64,000 nucleotides of DNA from Mesorhizobium sp. M1D.F.Ca.ET.043.01.1.1 (lineage in GTDB: Bacteria; Pseudomonadota; Alphaproteobacteria; Rhizobiales; Rhizobiaceae): positions 6,833,001-6,897,000 of the forward strand of contig NZ_CP034444.1 in the NCBI RefSeq assembly GCF_003952385.1, in the 5' to 3' direction. Under the pieces are notes generated by a model. It worked only from the letters and a program-made list of their open reading frames with translations. It was not told the DNA's origin and searched no databases. Both the position numbers and the translations under genes were made by a program. Below, piece after piece: positions 27,732 to 35,581 of the stretch (position 1 is the stretch's first letter; every line of letters starts with the position of its first letter).

Positions 27732-28799
27732 ATGAAAAAACTGCTTATTGCCCTTATGACCACGGCTGCGGCCCTGTCGCTGGCGGCGACCGCCGAGGCG
27801 GCAGGCAAGCTGAAGGCCTGCTGGGTCTATACCGGCCCGATCGGGGACTTCGGCTACTCCTACCAGCACGACCAGGGCCGCCTCGAGGTGGAAAAGGCGC
27901 TCGGCGACAAGGTCGAGACCGCTTATCTCGAGAACGTCTCGGAAGGCCCCGACGCCGACCGCGCCTTCGAGCGCCTGGCGCGCGAGAAGTGCAAGATCAT
28001 CTTCGGCACCTCCTTCGGCTTCATGGACGCCGAGGTGAAGGTCGCCAAGAAGTTTCCCAAGGTGATGTTCGAGCATGCCACCGGCTACAAGACCGGCGAC
28101 AATCTCGGCATCTACAACGCGCGTTTCTATGAAGGGCGCTATGTGCTCGGCCAGATCGCGGCCAAGGAATCGAAGAAGGGCCTTGCCGGCTACATAGTCT
28201 CCTTCCCGATCCCCGAAGTGGTGATGGGCATCAACTCCTTCATCCTCGGCGCGCAGTCGGTCAATCCCGACTTCAAGGTCAAGATCGTGTGGGTGAACTC
28301 CTGGTTCGACCCGGGCAAGGAAGCCGATGCCGCCAAGGCGCTGTTCGATCAGGGCGCCGACATCATCGTCCAGCACACCGACTCGACCGCCGCGCTGCAG
28401 GTCGCCGAGGAGCGCAAGCTGCACGGCTTCGGCCAGTCGTCCGACATGATCAAGTTCGCGCCGAATGCGGCCTTGACCTCGCTGACGGACGAATGGGGCC
28501 CGTACTACATCAGCCGCGTTCAGGCGGCGCTCGACGGCACCTGGAAGCCGGACAATGTCTGGCTTGGCATCAAGGACGGCGCGGTGAAGCTTGCGCCCTT
28601 CACCAACATGCCCGACGACGTCAAGGCCATGGCCGAGGCGACCACGAAGAAGATCGCCGACGGCTGGAACCCCTTCACCGGCCCGGTGTCCAAGCAGGAC
28701 GGCTCGCCCTGGCTGAAGGACGGCGAGGTTGCCGACGACGGCACGCTGCTCGGCATGAACTTCTATGTCAAAGGCATCGACGACAAGCTGCCGCAATAG
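27732..28799 (+). CDS. BMP-family nucleoside-binding protein
   Basis: The 355-residue lipoprotein-like binding protein has a Sec signal (LLIALMTTAAALSLAATAEA) and the Med/PnrA fold: ACWVYTGPIGDFGYSYQHDQ, the KIIFGTSFGFMDAEVKVAK helix and AKALFDQGADIIVQHTDSTA. BMP proteins bind purine or pyrimidine nucleosides in the periplasm. No lipobox Cys follows the signal, so it is probably soluble. It is the last gene of the operon, 51 bp after permease 2, and ends at a strong terminator. Confidence 0.92.
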   Translation: MKKLLIALMTTAAALSLAATAEAAGKLKACWVYTGPIGDFGYSYQHDQGRLEVEKALGDKVETAYLENVSEGPDADRAFERLAREKCKIIFGTSFGFMDAEVKVAKKFPKVMFEHATGYKTGDNLGIYNARFYEGRYVLGQIAAKESKKGLAGYIVSFPIPEVVMGINSFILGAQSVNPDFKVKIVWVNSWFDPGKEADAAKALFDQGADIIVQHTDSTAALQVAEERKLHGFGQSSDMIKFAPNAALTSLTDEWGPYYISRVQAALDGTWKPDNVWLGIKDGAVKLAPFTNMPDDVKAMAEATTKKIADGWNPFTGPVSKQDGSPWLKDGEVADDGTLLGMNFYVKGIDDKLPQ

Positions 28800-28822
28800 G
28801 CAGCGAAAACTTTCGAACACGG

Positions 28823-28852
28823 AGGGCGCCTTGCGGCGCCCTTCGACTTTTT
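28823..28852 (+). terminator. Terminator of the nucleoside importer operon
   Basis: Eight-bp stem AGGGCGCC / GGCGCCCT with a TTGC loop, followed after TCGAC by TTTTT. Confidence 0.88.
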
Positions 28853-29089
28853 GACTCGGCCAGGAGCGCGTCCCGCTTTGCTCGGTTGGCGAGAGATCAT
28901 GGGCGCGCCAAGTATTTGACGCCTGCCTCACTTCATTTTTGCAGAATTCCATATCCTCATGCTGCCGGTACAATATCTGTGGCCGGTTCGTGATAATTTT
29001 CACATACGTCAACGACCTCTACTTCCATGTTGCTCGGGCAGATCGAACGAAAGCGGCGGGCGTGACAAGCGCCTGCAGAAGGAGGTCTT

Positions 29090-29527
29090 ATGCAATTGAA
29101 TAAAAAGCTTTTGGCAATCATCGGGAAGCGCATTCCGGCCATTTACGATGTCATTCCGCACGGACCGCAGGGCGGGTTTGCGCGCGTCGCCCTCAATCCA
29201 CAGCCGCTGCCGCCGCATGAACTTGGCGCCGCGGTTGCCGACGAGTTTGTCCGCTCCGCTTGGGTGGCCGAGCGAGGCGGGCTCGATATGAAGGCGGTGT
29301 TGAGCGACCTTGACGACTGGTGCCCCACGCGGCCGAAGATACCGAAGCTTCCGCCGTGGTGGGGCCCATTTCCGCCGGAGCCGGAGCCGCGCCCCGAGTG
29401 GTTCGTCGACTACCATCTGGGATTTGCCGCTCGGCTGTCGGCGATCGCAACGGGCACGCGCCTCGACAAGACTCTCGATCAGGTGATCGACCGTTCCCTG
29501 GCAGCGATCGAGGCGACGAGACTCTGA
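29090..29527 (+). CDS. Hypothetical protein with LNPQPLPP motif
   Basis: The 145-residue soluble protein has a very good Shine-Dalgarno, AAGGAGGT just before its ATG. It contains the block ARVALNPQPLPPHELGAAV, a motif I have seen in other uncharacterised bacterial proteins, a Pro/Trp-rich middle (KLPPWWGPFPPEPEPRPEW) and a helical C-terminus ending RSLAAIEATRL. No signal peptide or membrane span is seen. Function is unknown. It stands alone, with 237 bp of gene-free sequence after the upstream terminator and a palindromic repeat downstream. Confidence 0.75.
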   Translation: MQLNKKLLAIIGKRIPAIYDVIPHGPQGGFARVALNPQPLPPHELGAAVADEFVRSAWVAERGGLDMKAVLSDLDDWCPTRPKIPKLPPWWGPFPPEPEPRPEWFVDYHLGFAARLSAIATGTRLDKTLDQVIDRSLAAIEATRL

Positions 29528-29551
29528 CGAGCTGCTGAGGCCGAGAGCCGT

Positions 29552-29650
29552 TAGAGCAATTCCAGGAAAAGCGTGAGCGGTTTTCCGTCCGGAATTGCGT
29601 AAAAACAAGGAGATAGGGCGTTTCGCCGTTTCCGTGAAACGGTGAAACGC
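29552..29650. repeat. Rhizobial intergenic repeat, second type
   Basis: Element beginning AGAGCAATTCCAGGAAAAG, with GGTTTTCCGTCCGGAATTGC completing an inverted repeat, then GTTTCGCCGTTTCCGTGAAACGGTGAAAC as a second hairpin. A reversed fragment of the same type lies at 44226-44256. Confidence 0.75.
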
Positions 29651-29658
29651 ACTAGTCC

Positions 29659-29683
29659 AAGGGCGCCAGAAGGCGCCCTTTTT
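29659..29683. terminator. Terminator between convergent genes
   Basis: Nine-bp perfect stem AAGGGCGCC / GGCGCCCTT with an AGAA loop, followed by TTT on the plus strand. It lies between the hypothetical gene at 29090 and rimO, which is convergent. Confidence 0.82.
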
Positions 29684-29713
29684 CATGGGAGGATGCCTGC
29701 TCTCGCGCGGCCA

Positions 29714-31027
29714 TCAGACCGCCGAGCCGTAGAGGTCATAGGCGTCGGCGCGGTCGATCTTGACCGTGACGATCTCGCCGGCACGTAGCGGGCGCCGCGA
29801 CTGGATGTGCACGGAGCCGTCGATTTCCGGCGCGTCATATCTGGTGCGGCCCTTGGCCGAGGTGCCGTGCGCTTCGTCGATCAGCACCGGCAGGCGCTTG
29901 CCGACCTTCCTGGTCAGCTGCGTTGCCGAGATCTTCTGCTGGCGCTGCATGAAGCGGCGCCAGCGCGCTTCCTTGATCTCCTGGGGCACTTGCTCGAGGC
30001 CGAGATCGTTGGAGCGCGCGCCCTTGACCGGTTCGTATTTGAAGCAGCCGGCGCGGTCGATCTTTGCCTCGTCCAGCCAGTCGAGCAACATCTGGAAATC
30101 GTCTTCGGTTTCGCCCGGAAAACCGACAATGAAGGTCGAACGGATGGCGAGATCCGGGCAGACCTCGCGCCAGCCGCGGATGCGCTCCAGCGTCTTTTCG
30201 CCATGGGCGGGGCGGCGCATGTTCTTCAGCACCTGCGGCGAGGCATGTTGGAAGGGGATATCGAGATAGGGAAGAATTTTCCCCTCCGCCATCAGCGGGA
30301 TGACGTCGGCGACATGCGGGTAGGGGTACACATAATGCATGCGGATCCAGATGCCGAGCTTGCCAAGCTCCTCGGCGAGGTCGAGGAATTTTGCCCGCAC
30401 TTCGCGATCGCCGAACAGGCTCGTCTGGTATTTGATGTCGATGCCGTAGGCGCTGGTGTCCTGCGAGATGACGAGGATCTCCTTGACGCCGGCCCTGGCG
30501 AGCTTTTCGGCCTCGCGCAGCACATCGGCCGCCGGCCGCGAGACGAGGTCGCCGCGCAGCGCCGGGATGATGCAGAAGGTGCAGCGGTTGTTGCAGCCTT
30601 CGGAAATCTTCAGATAGGCGTAATGGCGCGGCGTGAGCTTCACGCCTTGCGGCGGCAGGAGATCGACATAGGGATCATGGCTGGGGGGCGCGGCCTCATG
30701 CACCGCCGCCATCACGCTCTCATAGGCCTGCGGACCGGTGATCGCCAGCACATTGGGGTGCTTCTCGCGGATGACCTCCGGCTCGGCGCCGAGGCAGCCG
30801 GTGACGATGACGCGGCCGTTTTCCGAAAGGGCGGAGCCGATCGCGTTGAGCGACTCGTCGCGCGCGGAATCGAGGAAACCGCAGGTGTTGACGACGACAA
30901 GATCCGCCCCGTCATGCTTGCGGGCGATCTCGTAACCTTCGGCGCGCAGCCGCGTGATGATGCGCTCGGAATCGACGAGCGCCTTCGGGCATCCAAGGCT
31001 GACGAAACTGACACGAGGGGCAGACAT
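29714..31027 (-). CDS. rimO: Ribosomal protein uS12 methylthiotransferase
   Basis: RimO adds a methylthio group to an Asp of ribosomal protein S12 using two iron-sulfur clusters and SAM. The 437-residue protein has the N-terminal MTTase domain with Cys ligands in SLGCPK, NTCGF and TGCLG. The radical-SAM motif CNNRCTFC is in [21 protein letters not shown]-terminal TRAM domain is also present. The [13 protein letters not shown] stretch is typical of RimO rather than MiaB. TerC lies upstream on the same strand with a 139-bp gap. Confidence 0.93.
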   Translation of the reverse strand: MSAPRVSFVSLGCPKALVDSERIITRLRAEGYEIARKHDGADLVVVNTCGFLDSARDESLNAIGSALSENGRVIVTGCLGAEPEVIREKHPNVLAITGPQAYESVMAAVHEAAPPSHDPYVDLLPPQGVKLTPRHYAYLKISEGCNNRCTFCIIPALRGDLVSRPAADVLREAEKLARAGVKEILVISQDTSAYGIDIKYQTSLFGDREVRAKFLDLAEELGKLGIWIRMHYVYPYPHVADVIPLMAEGKILPYLDIPFQHASPQVLKNMRRPAHGEKTLERIRGWREVCPDLAIRSTFIVGFPGETEDDFQMLLDWLDEAKIDRAGCFKYEPVKGARSNDLGLEQVPQEIKEARWRRFMQRQQKISATQLTRKVGKRLPVLIDEAHGTSAKGRTRYDAPEIDGSVHIQSRRPLRAGEIVTVKIDRADAYDLYGSAV

Positions 31028-31166
31028 AAGATTTTCCAGGCTTTCGGGATCGGCGGCGCAATATCACACTAATTGCGGCATTGGTATGGGCTGGTCCCTG
31101 CTGCGGCAATACGCAATGCGAAGCGCCGGCTCACCGGCCGGCCGAAGCCTGCGCCAGGAGGCGGCG

Positions 31167-31823
31167 TCAGCTCACTGCGTTGTTGACGTGCGGCCAGACT
31201 TCCATCGCGCCGCGGTAGACCATGTCGAGCGCGACATAGAGGATGATCAGCAGGCCGACATAGGCGATCCAGCGGTAACGGTGCAGCAGCCGGGCAATGA
31301 AGCTCGCGGCAAGGCCCATCAAGCCGATCGAAAGCACGAGCCCGATGACCAGCACCCAGAAATGATCCCGCGCCGCGCCGGCGACGGCCAGCACGTTGTC
31401 CAGCGACATCGACACGTCCGCGATAACGATCTGCAGCGCCGCCTGGCCAAGTGTCTTGCGCGGGCCCTTGGCGATCGACTTGTCGCTGTCGAGATCGGAA
31501 TTGGCCAGCGCCTCCGTCGCTTCCTGCTCGTCGGCGTGCGAGGTTCGCAGCTCGCGATACATCTTCCAGCATACCCACAACAACAGGATGCCGCCGGCGA
31601 GCAACAGACCGACAATGGCCAGCAGCTTGACCGTGACCGCTGCGAACAGGATGCGCAGCACCGTGGCCGCCAATACGCCGATCAGGATCGCCTTCTTGCG
31701 CTGCTCAGAGGGCAGGCCGGCGGCCGCCAGCCCGATGACGATGGCATTGTCGCCCGCAAGCACCAGATCGATCGCGATGACCTGAAGAAGGGCGCTCAGG
31801 CTTGCGGCGCTGAAAATATCCAT
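31167..31823 (-). CDS. TerC/YjbE-family membrane protein
   Basis: The 218-residue integral membrane protein has seven hydrophobic segments. The two family Asp motifs are DLVLAGDNAIVIGLAA near the N-terminus and ADVSMSLDNVLAVAGAA in the second half, separated by a charged cytoplasmic loop (SHADEQEATEALANSD). Members of this family export manganese or other divalent metals. I looked for a yybP-ykoY manganese riboswitch in the upstream ~190 bp and did not find its conserved core. The metal transported is inference. Confidence 0.88.
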   Translation of the reverse strand: MDIFSAASLSALLQVIAIDLVLAGDNAIVIGLAAAGLPSEQRKKAILIGVLAATVLRILFAAVTVKLLAIVGLLLAGGILLLWVCWKMYRELRTSHADEQEATEALANSDLDSDKSIAKGPRKTLGQAALQIVIADVSMSLDNVLAVAGAARDHFWVLVIGLVLSIGLMGLAASFIARLLHRYRWIAYVGLLIILYVALDMVYRGAMEVWPHVNNAVS

Positions 31824-32014
31824 CGTCTGGAAGCCCTTTGCTGTTCGCCGAGTGCCGGTCGTCGAATATCCCGACGCCCTAACGTGTATGGCTCCCGCGC
31901 GTCAAGAGAACCAGCGGGAGCAAGCGCTTGCGCATCGCCTTGTTCCACCGGAATTCATATGGATTTTGCAGCCGGGAAGGCTTGGTTCGGGTCCGGCCGA
32001 TCGTGGCCGACCGG

Positions 32015-32404
32015 TCAATCATAAAGATTGTATTTTGCCCAGTCGGTTTCCGGGATCTCGTCGCCGATCTTGTAGCGGAATTGCAGCACCTGCATGTGGT
32101 CGGGCGCCGTCTGGCACTTGAACTTCAGCCGGTACCACTGACCCTTGCTGCGAAAAGCGGCGCCGGGGCTCCTGATCGCGTCGGCGCTCATCTGCGGGGT
32201 GGCGAAGGCATAGGCCACCACGCGGTCGGCCTTGAATTTGTGATCGTCGTGGCTGATCCGGTCGAGCACCTCGGCGTCGCAACGCTGCTCGAGACGAGTC
32301 TCCGGATCGAGTTTCAGCAGGCCGGCGCGAAGTGCGTTGTCCATCGCCTTGGCCGGCCAGGCCAGCGCCAGCGAGGCGAGGACCATCAGGCAGAGCTTTT
32401 TCAT
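32015..32404 (-). CDS. DUF930 secreted protein
   Basis: The 128-residue product has a signal peptide (KLCLMVLASLALAWPAKA) and the DUF930 core: LLKLDPETRLEQRCDAEVL, DRVVAYAF, GAAFRSKGQWYRLKFKCQT and a final IGDEIPETDW. Two Cys may form a disulfide. The family is confined mainly to Rhizobiales and its function is unknown. ATG 32404 starts directly at the signal peptide. A GTG at 32422 would add six residues. Confidence 0.85.
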   Translation of the reverse strand: MKKLCLMVLASLALAWPAKAMDNALRAGLLKLDPETRLEQRCDAEVLDRISHDDHKFKADRVVAYAFATPQMSADAIRSPGAAFRSKGQWYRLKFKCQTAPDHMQVLQFRYKIGDEIPETDWAKYNLYD

Positions 32405-32572
32405 GGGCGCGACAAGCAGCACATCTTGTCTGAGAAATCAACCAAACGCACGCGCTTGTGAGACCGCTGCCGGCCACGGCAAAGCTCGTCCTTGTTTCTT
32501 CGTCATCAAGGCGCGGCGGCTGCTGAGGACGTCGGCAATGCCGACTGGAAGATGCCGCTTCGGCTTCCGGTG

Positions 32573-32869
32573 CTACCCGAGAGCAGGATCATGATCCGTT
32601 GCCGTCGTTTCACCGGTTCCTGCATCCGGCGCCTGGCCATCGCCGGAACCGGTCGTGGGAAGCACCGTTACGTCCATTCGAGCGATCCGGGAAGCCGCTC
32701 GCCCTTGCGCATTCGGCTCGGTGTCTCCCGTCTCCAAAACGGAGGCCTTGGCAAGATGGCCAACGCTTTCGGCGCTCTTGCCGGGAAAAGTTCCTTCGGA
32801 TGGTGACTGCGGCCTGAGATTACGCTGCACGGCGCCAGCATTGTGCTGATTTCCAACGGGAGAGGTCAT
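32573..32869 (-). CDS. Small hydrophilic hypothetical protein
   Basis: This 98-codon frame begins MTSPVGNQHNAGAVQ at ATG 32869 with GGAG eight bases upstream. The product is polar, without signal or membrane segment, and includes FPGKSAESVGHLAKASVLE and a Gly/Thr-rich C-terminal tail. The codon bias is only moderately like that of the neighbours. No family is recognised. It is the last of four small minus-strand frames between 33732 and 32573. Confidence 0.45.
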   Translation of the reverse strand: MTSPVGNQHNAGAVQRNLRPQSPSEGTFPGKSAESVGHLAKASVLETGDTEPNAQGRAASRIARMDVTVLPTTGSGDGQAPDAGTGETTATDHDPALG

Positions 32870-32991
32870 GGCTGCGCTCCAAGGTGGATGATCGCTGCCA
32901 TTAGCACGGCTGGCTGGCGCCAACCTTGCGGGTTTCAGCAATTGCTAATGCAGCAATGTGCCGGCAGACCGAGCCTGTAATGAGTGCCCGG

Positions 32992-33174
32992 CTACATGTT
33001 GCTGCAGGGACGGATTGGCGGTCTCGGCTTGTACGGAAGTGTTTGGCGCCTGAGGGGAACGTCGGCGAGCGACGTTCGGATCGGCTTGACAATAGCGGTG
33101 GTGGATTGAGCGGCGGCCACACGCCTGGCGAGCAGCGCCGCCGACATTTTGGCGATCTTCGATGCTATACTCAA
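32992..33174 (-). CDS. Small basic hypothetical protein (TTG start)
   Basis: This 60-codon frame begins with TTG, which is preceded by a strong GGGAGGAG at a spacing of about four bases. The product starts SIASKIAKMSAALLARRVA, an amphipathic basic helix, followed by a Pro/Arg-rich tail. It lies between two other small minus-strand frames. Without homologs, coding status is uncertain. Confidence 0.35.
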   Translation of the reverse strand: MSIASKIAKMSAALLARRVAAAQSTTAIVKPIRTSLADVPLRRQTLPYKPRPPIRPCSNM

Positions 33175-33282
33175 GGACTCCTCCCGAGAGACCTACTCCA
33201 GCAGTGCGTTTCTACCACAACCGCCGACGCGCCCGCATTAAACTTTAACGGGTGGGGAGGAATATATCGATTAACCCGACCA

Positions 33283-33510
33283 TCAGACTGTGTCCGGTTG
33301 GAATTTCGGCAGCGGCCGGCACGACATGTCGACGTTGGCGGGCTCATGCGTTGCCTCCACCAAAACGGCTGCGGCATGCTCGACGTTGTCGGCCAGGTGA
33401 TCAACCCTATCCATGCGCTTCACAACCCGGTCGTGCAGCATCGCCAACCGTGCAGCATGGTACTGCGCACTTCGCTTTTCGCCGTCCGAGTTGAGCGGTT
33501 CAAACAACAT
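33283..33510 (-). CDS. Small hypothetical protein
   Basis: The 75-residue frame (MLFEPLNSDGEKRSAQY...) has AAGGAG nine bases before its ATG. That site overlaps the stop codon of the preceding small gene, so the two are translationally linked. The product is mostly helical and rich in His, Asp and Arg, with VVKRMDRVDHLADNVEHAA in the middle. No known family is recognised. Confidence 0.55.
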   Translation of the reverse strand: MLFEPLNSDGEKRSAQYHAARLAMLHDRVVKRMDRVDHLADNVEHAAAVLVEATHEPANVDMSCRPLPKFQPDTV

Positions 33511-33522
33511 GCCGCCAGCTCC

Positions 33523-33732
33523 TTAATGCATGCTTGGTGGCACCAACTTCAACAACCGGCGCCGGGCTGCTTTCGCACGCGCTTGCCCGGCTCGGATCCG
33601 GCTGCAAAGCGCCAGGCTGATCGCAAGCCCGCGATTCTCACCAAGCATTGCCTTCGCTTGCTTCAGGGAGAGTTCCGCCCGCTTCGCGCGTTGCCTCGCC
33701 GCCGCCATTTCCAAAACGACCAGTTCGACCAT
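33523..33732 (-). CDS. Small helical basic hypothetical protein
   Basis: The 69-residue frame starts MVELVVLEMAAARQRAKRAE at ATG 33732, with AAAGGTG seven bases upstream. The protein looks like one long basic coiled helix, with repeated Arg/Lys and Ala. Only 12 bp separate it from the next small gene. Function is unknown. A longer frame from 33837 would lack a ribosome-binding site. Confidence 0.5.
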   Translation of the reverse strand: MVELVVLEMAAARQRAKRAELSLKQAKAMLGENRGLAISLALCSRIRAGQARAKAARRRLLKLVPPSMH

Positions 33733-33822
33733 TGTTCGGCACCTTTCGGTTTGCCGTCCCTTCGAGAAATCAACCGGCGCTGACAGCTTTTGTTCCTGCG
33801 GCGCAGGCGCACAGGGGCGGGC

Positions 33823-34650
33823 ATGAAGGCGACCCATCCCAAGCCAACCGGACCGGCCCCGCGGCTTTTTGCGCCCGTCCGCAATTCAAATGTTGAGGGT
33901 GCGGGGGCGGAGAAGGCAGCCAGGCTCATCGGGCTAGACCGCTTGCGGACCAAAAAATGCGCAAAAAGCCAGATTGATTGGCTCAGCCGCCGTCAATGTG
34001 GTTTGGCCCATTTTCGAGGGTTTCGCAGCGTTGGCCAAAAAACTCAGGATTTCGCGGAAACTCGCGTTGCGCTGCTCGAGCGGTCTTTGGTCCAATCGAT
34101 CCTGGCATCGATCCTCCCCCCGCCGGAGGGCAAGCGATGACCGGCACAAGCGAACCGAACAGTATTGCCGAACGACCGCTTGATAGCTGACGCATTGCGC
34201 CGACGCGCAAATCTCATCGGAGAGCGGACCCCGCCAGGGGGCAAGATCGATCAGATCGAAACCGCGTGCCGGAACCGTGGCTTGAAACCACATGCGGAGC
34301 AGTTGGAGCGCGACGAGGAGTTTCGGGCGGCGGAAAAGCAGGTGGATGCTGCTTTTCTCGACCTGGAGCGATGTCTTCAAGGCGCCGTTGTCCATCTAGT
34401 GGCAGAAAAGTCACGCGGCTTTAATATGCGGGGCTTCAACCAGGGCGCGCTTATTATCGATCTCAGCGAGGCATACCGTCCTGCCGGCGAGGGGCCACTG
34501 GAGCGCTCGCTGCGGCAACGCAGCGGGCGCTTCCGAATCGGGCGATGGCAATCCCCGCCACGCGGGCTGTCAGGCTTCGGCTTCCGGGCCTTTTTCGTTT
34601 TTTCAGGCGGGCTGGCAACCGTTATGGCAAGCCTACGAACTGGCACCTAA
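33823..34650 (+). pseudogene. Stretch of broken reading frames, probably one decayed small gene
   Basis: Protein-like segments change frame several times here. ATG 33823 opens a 105-codon frame ending ILPPPEGKR with stop at 34140. ATG 34137, with an ideal GGAGG seven bases upstream, opens only 17 codons (MTGTSEPNSIAE...). One frame over, from 34165, a helical segment runs LPNDRLIADALRRRANLIGE through FRAAEKQVDAAFLDLERCL. Joining these needs at least one single-base shift near 34160. The 3' end runs into the repeat at 34383. I recognise no family, so the decay is inference. Other small functional genes cannot be excluded. Confidence 0.3.
34383..34485. repeat. Direct repeat flanking tRNA-Ser, copy A
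   Basis: About 100 bp matching the copy at 34950-35045 at roughly 80% by eye. Shared blocks include GAAAAGTCACGCGGCTT, AATATGCGG, GCGCGCTTATTATC and GAGGC-TACCGTC. Substitutions fall in all codon positions, so it does not look like a conserved coding sequence. Confidence 0.7.
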
Positions 34651-34672
34651 CTGATTGATTCTTATATACTTG

Positions 34673-34762
34673 TGGCGGAGGGAGTGGGATTCGAACCCAC
34701 GGTGAACTTGCGCCCACGCCGGTTTTCAAGACCGGTGCCTTAAACCGCTCGGCCATCCCTCC
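34673..34762 (-). tRNA. tRNA-Ser (anticodon UGA)
   Basis: The minus strand folds as a 90-nt class II tRNA: acceptor GGAGGGA/TCCCTCC, anticodon stem CCGGT/ACCGG with loop CTTGAAA (anticodon UGA), a long variable arm (GTGGGCGCAAGTTCAC) and T arm GTGGG-TTCGAAT-CCCAC. The 3' CCA is encoded. It reads UCA and, by wobble, other UCN serine codons. Confidence 0.95.
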
Positions 34763-35581
34763 ATCGTGGCATTTCAACCACTTAGGATCATCGCTATCGG
34801 TCGATCGACGCCAAATTGGCGCCGGAGGCGTGTCCGACCGGTTCGCGCTTCTCCTCTAGTGCGGTGATCGGGGCCGCGTCAACCACCGCGGCGATGCCTT
34901 CCCGCTGTCAGGCATAAGATGCGCATGCCGGGCTGCTCAGTCGGCCGGGGGCCCGTTGTCTGTGGCGGAAAAGTCACGCGGCTTGAATATGCGGCGCTGC
35001 AACCGGCGCGCGCTTATTATCCAGCCAGGCGAGGCGTACCGTCGTCGACGGGCAAAGGGGACGCACCTGACCGCAGGCGTCTCAATTCCTCCCGAACTGG
35101 CGCCCGCTACGGAAAACGTGGTGGGCGTTTTCTTACCCACGCGAAGGCCAGCCGGCCGCGAAACGCCTCCAGCAAGGACCGAAAGCGTCTCCAACTCTCG
35201 CGGCCAAGATCCTCAAGCGATAGCTAGAATAGATGAAGCGAGTCATCCGTTCGGTCTAGAAACCCCTTGAGGATGCCCATGCTAGACTCTTGGTTGGCGC
35301 AGGGAGCTCCAGCGCTGTGAGCGCCGGTTGGAAAATGGAAGTCCCCCTCCAAAAAGCTGCCCCTCCATCCGGCGCTCATCTATTCAAGGCTCGCCCTTCC
35401 TGGGAAGGCTCGCCATTGTTGGCAGTCTCGCCATAATCTCGCCCGGTTCCGGCCATAATCGATTAACATCGTGATAAGCAATTCCTGTGCACAAAGGGAT
35501 TGGGGATCAAGGTGTTGCTGGCATTCGCGGGCGCTTTGGCTCCGACTGGTGGCGGCGAGACTGTAGGGGACAATCGAAATC
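34763..35581. other. 819-bp region without a supported gene
   Basis: The stretch between tRNA-Ser and rlpA holds copy B of the direct repeat and no frame with a good start, ribosome-binding site and coherent composition. Several overlapping frames in different registers are short and Arg/Pro-rich, as expected for high-GC noncoding DNA. Confidence 0.5.
34950..35045. repeat. Direct repeat flanking tRNA-Ser, copy B
   Basis: Second copy of the element at 34383, in the same orientation about 565 bp away, beginning CGTTGTC then TGTGGCGGAAAAGTCACG. The tRNA-Ser gene lies between the two copies. Confidence 0.7.

Noticed and set aside
31824..32014. Possible manganese riboswitch upstream of the TerC-like gene
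   Set aside because: The conserved yybP-ykoY core was not found on reading the sequence.
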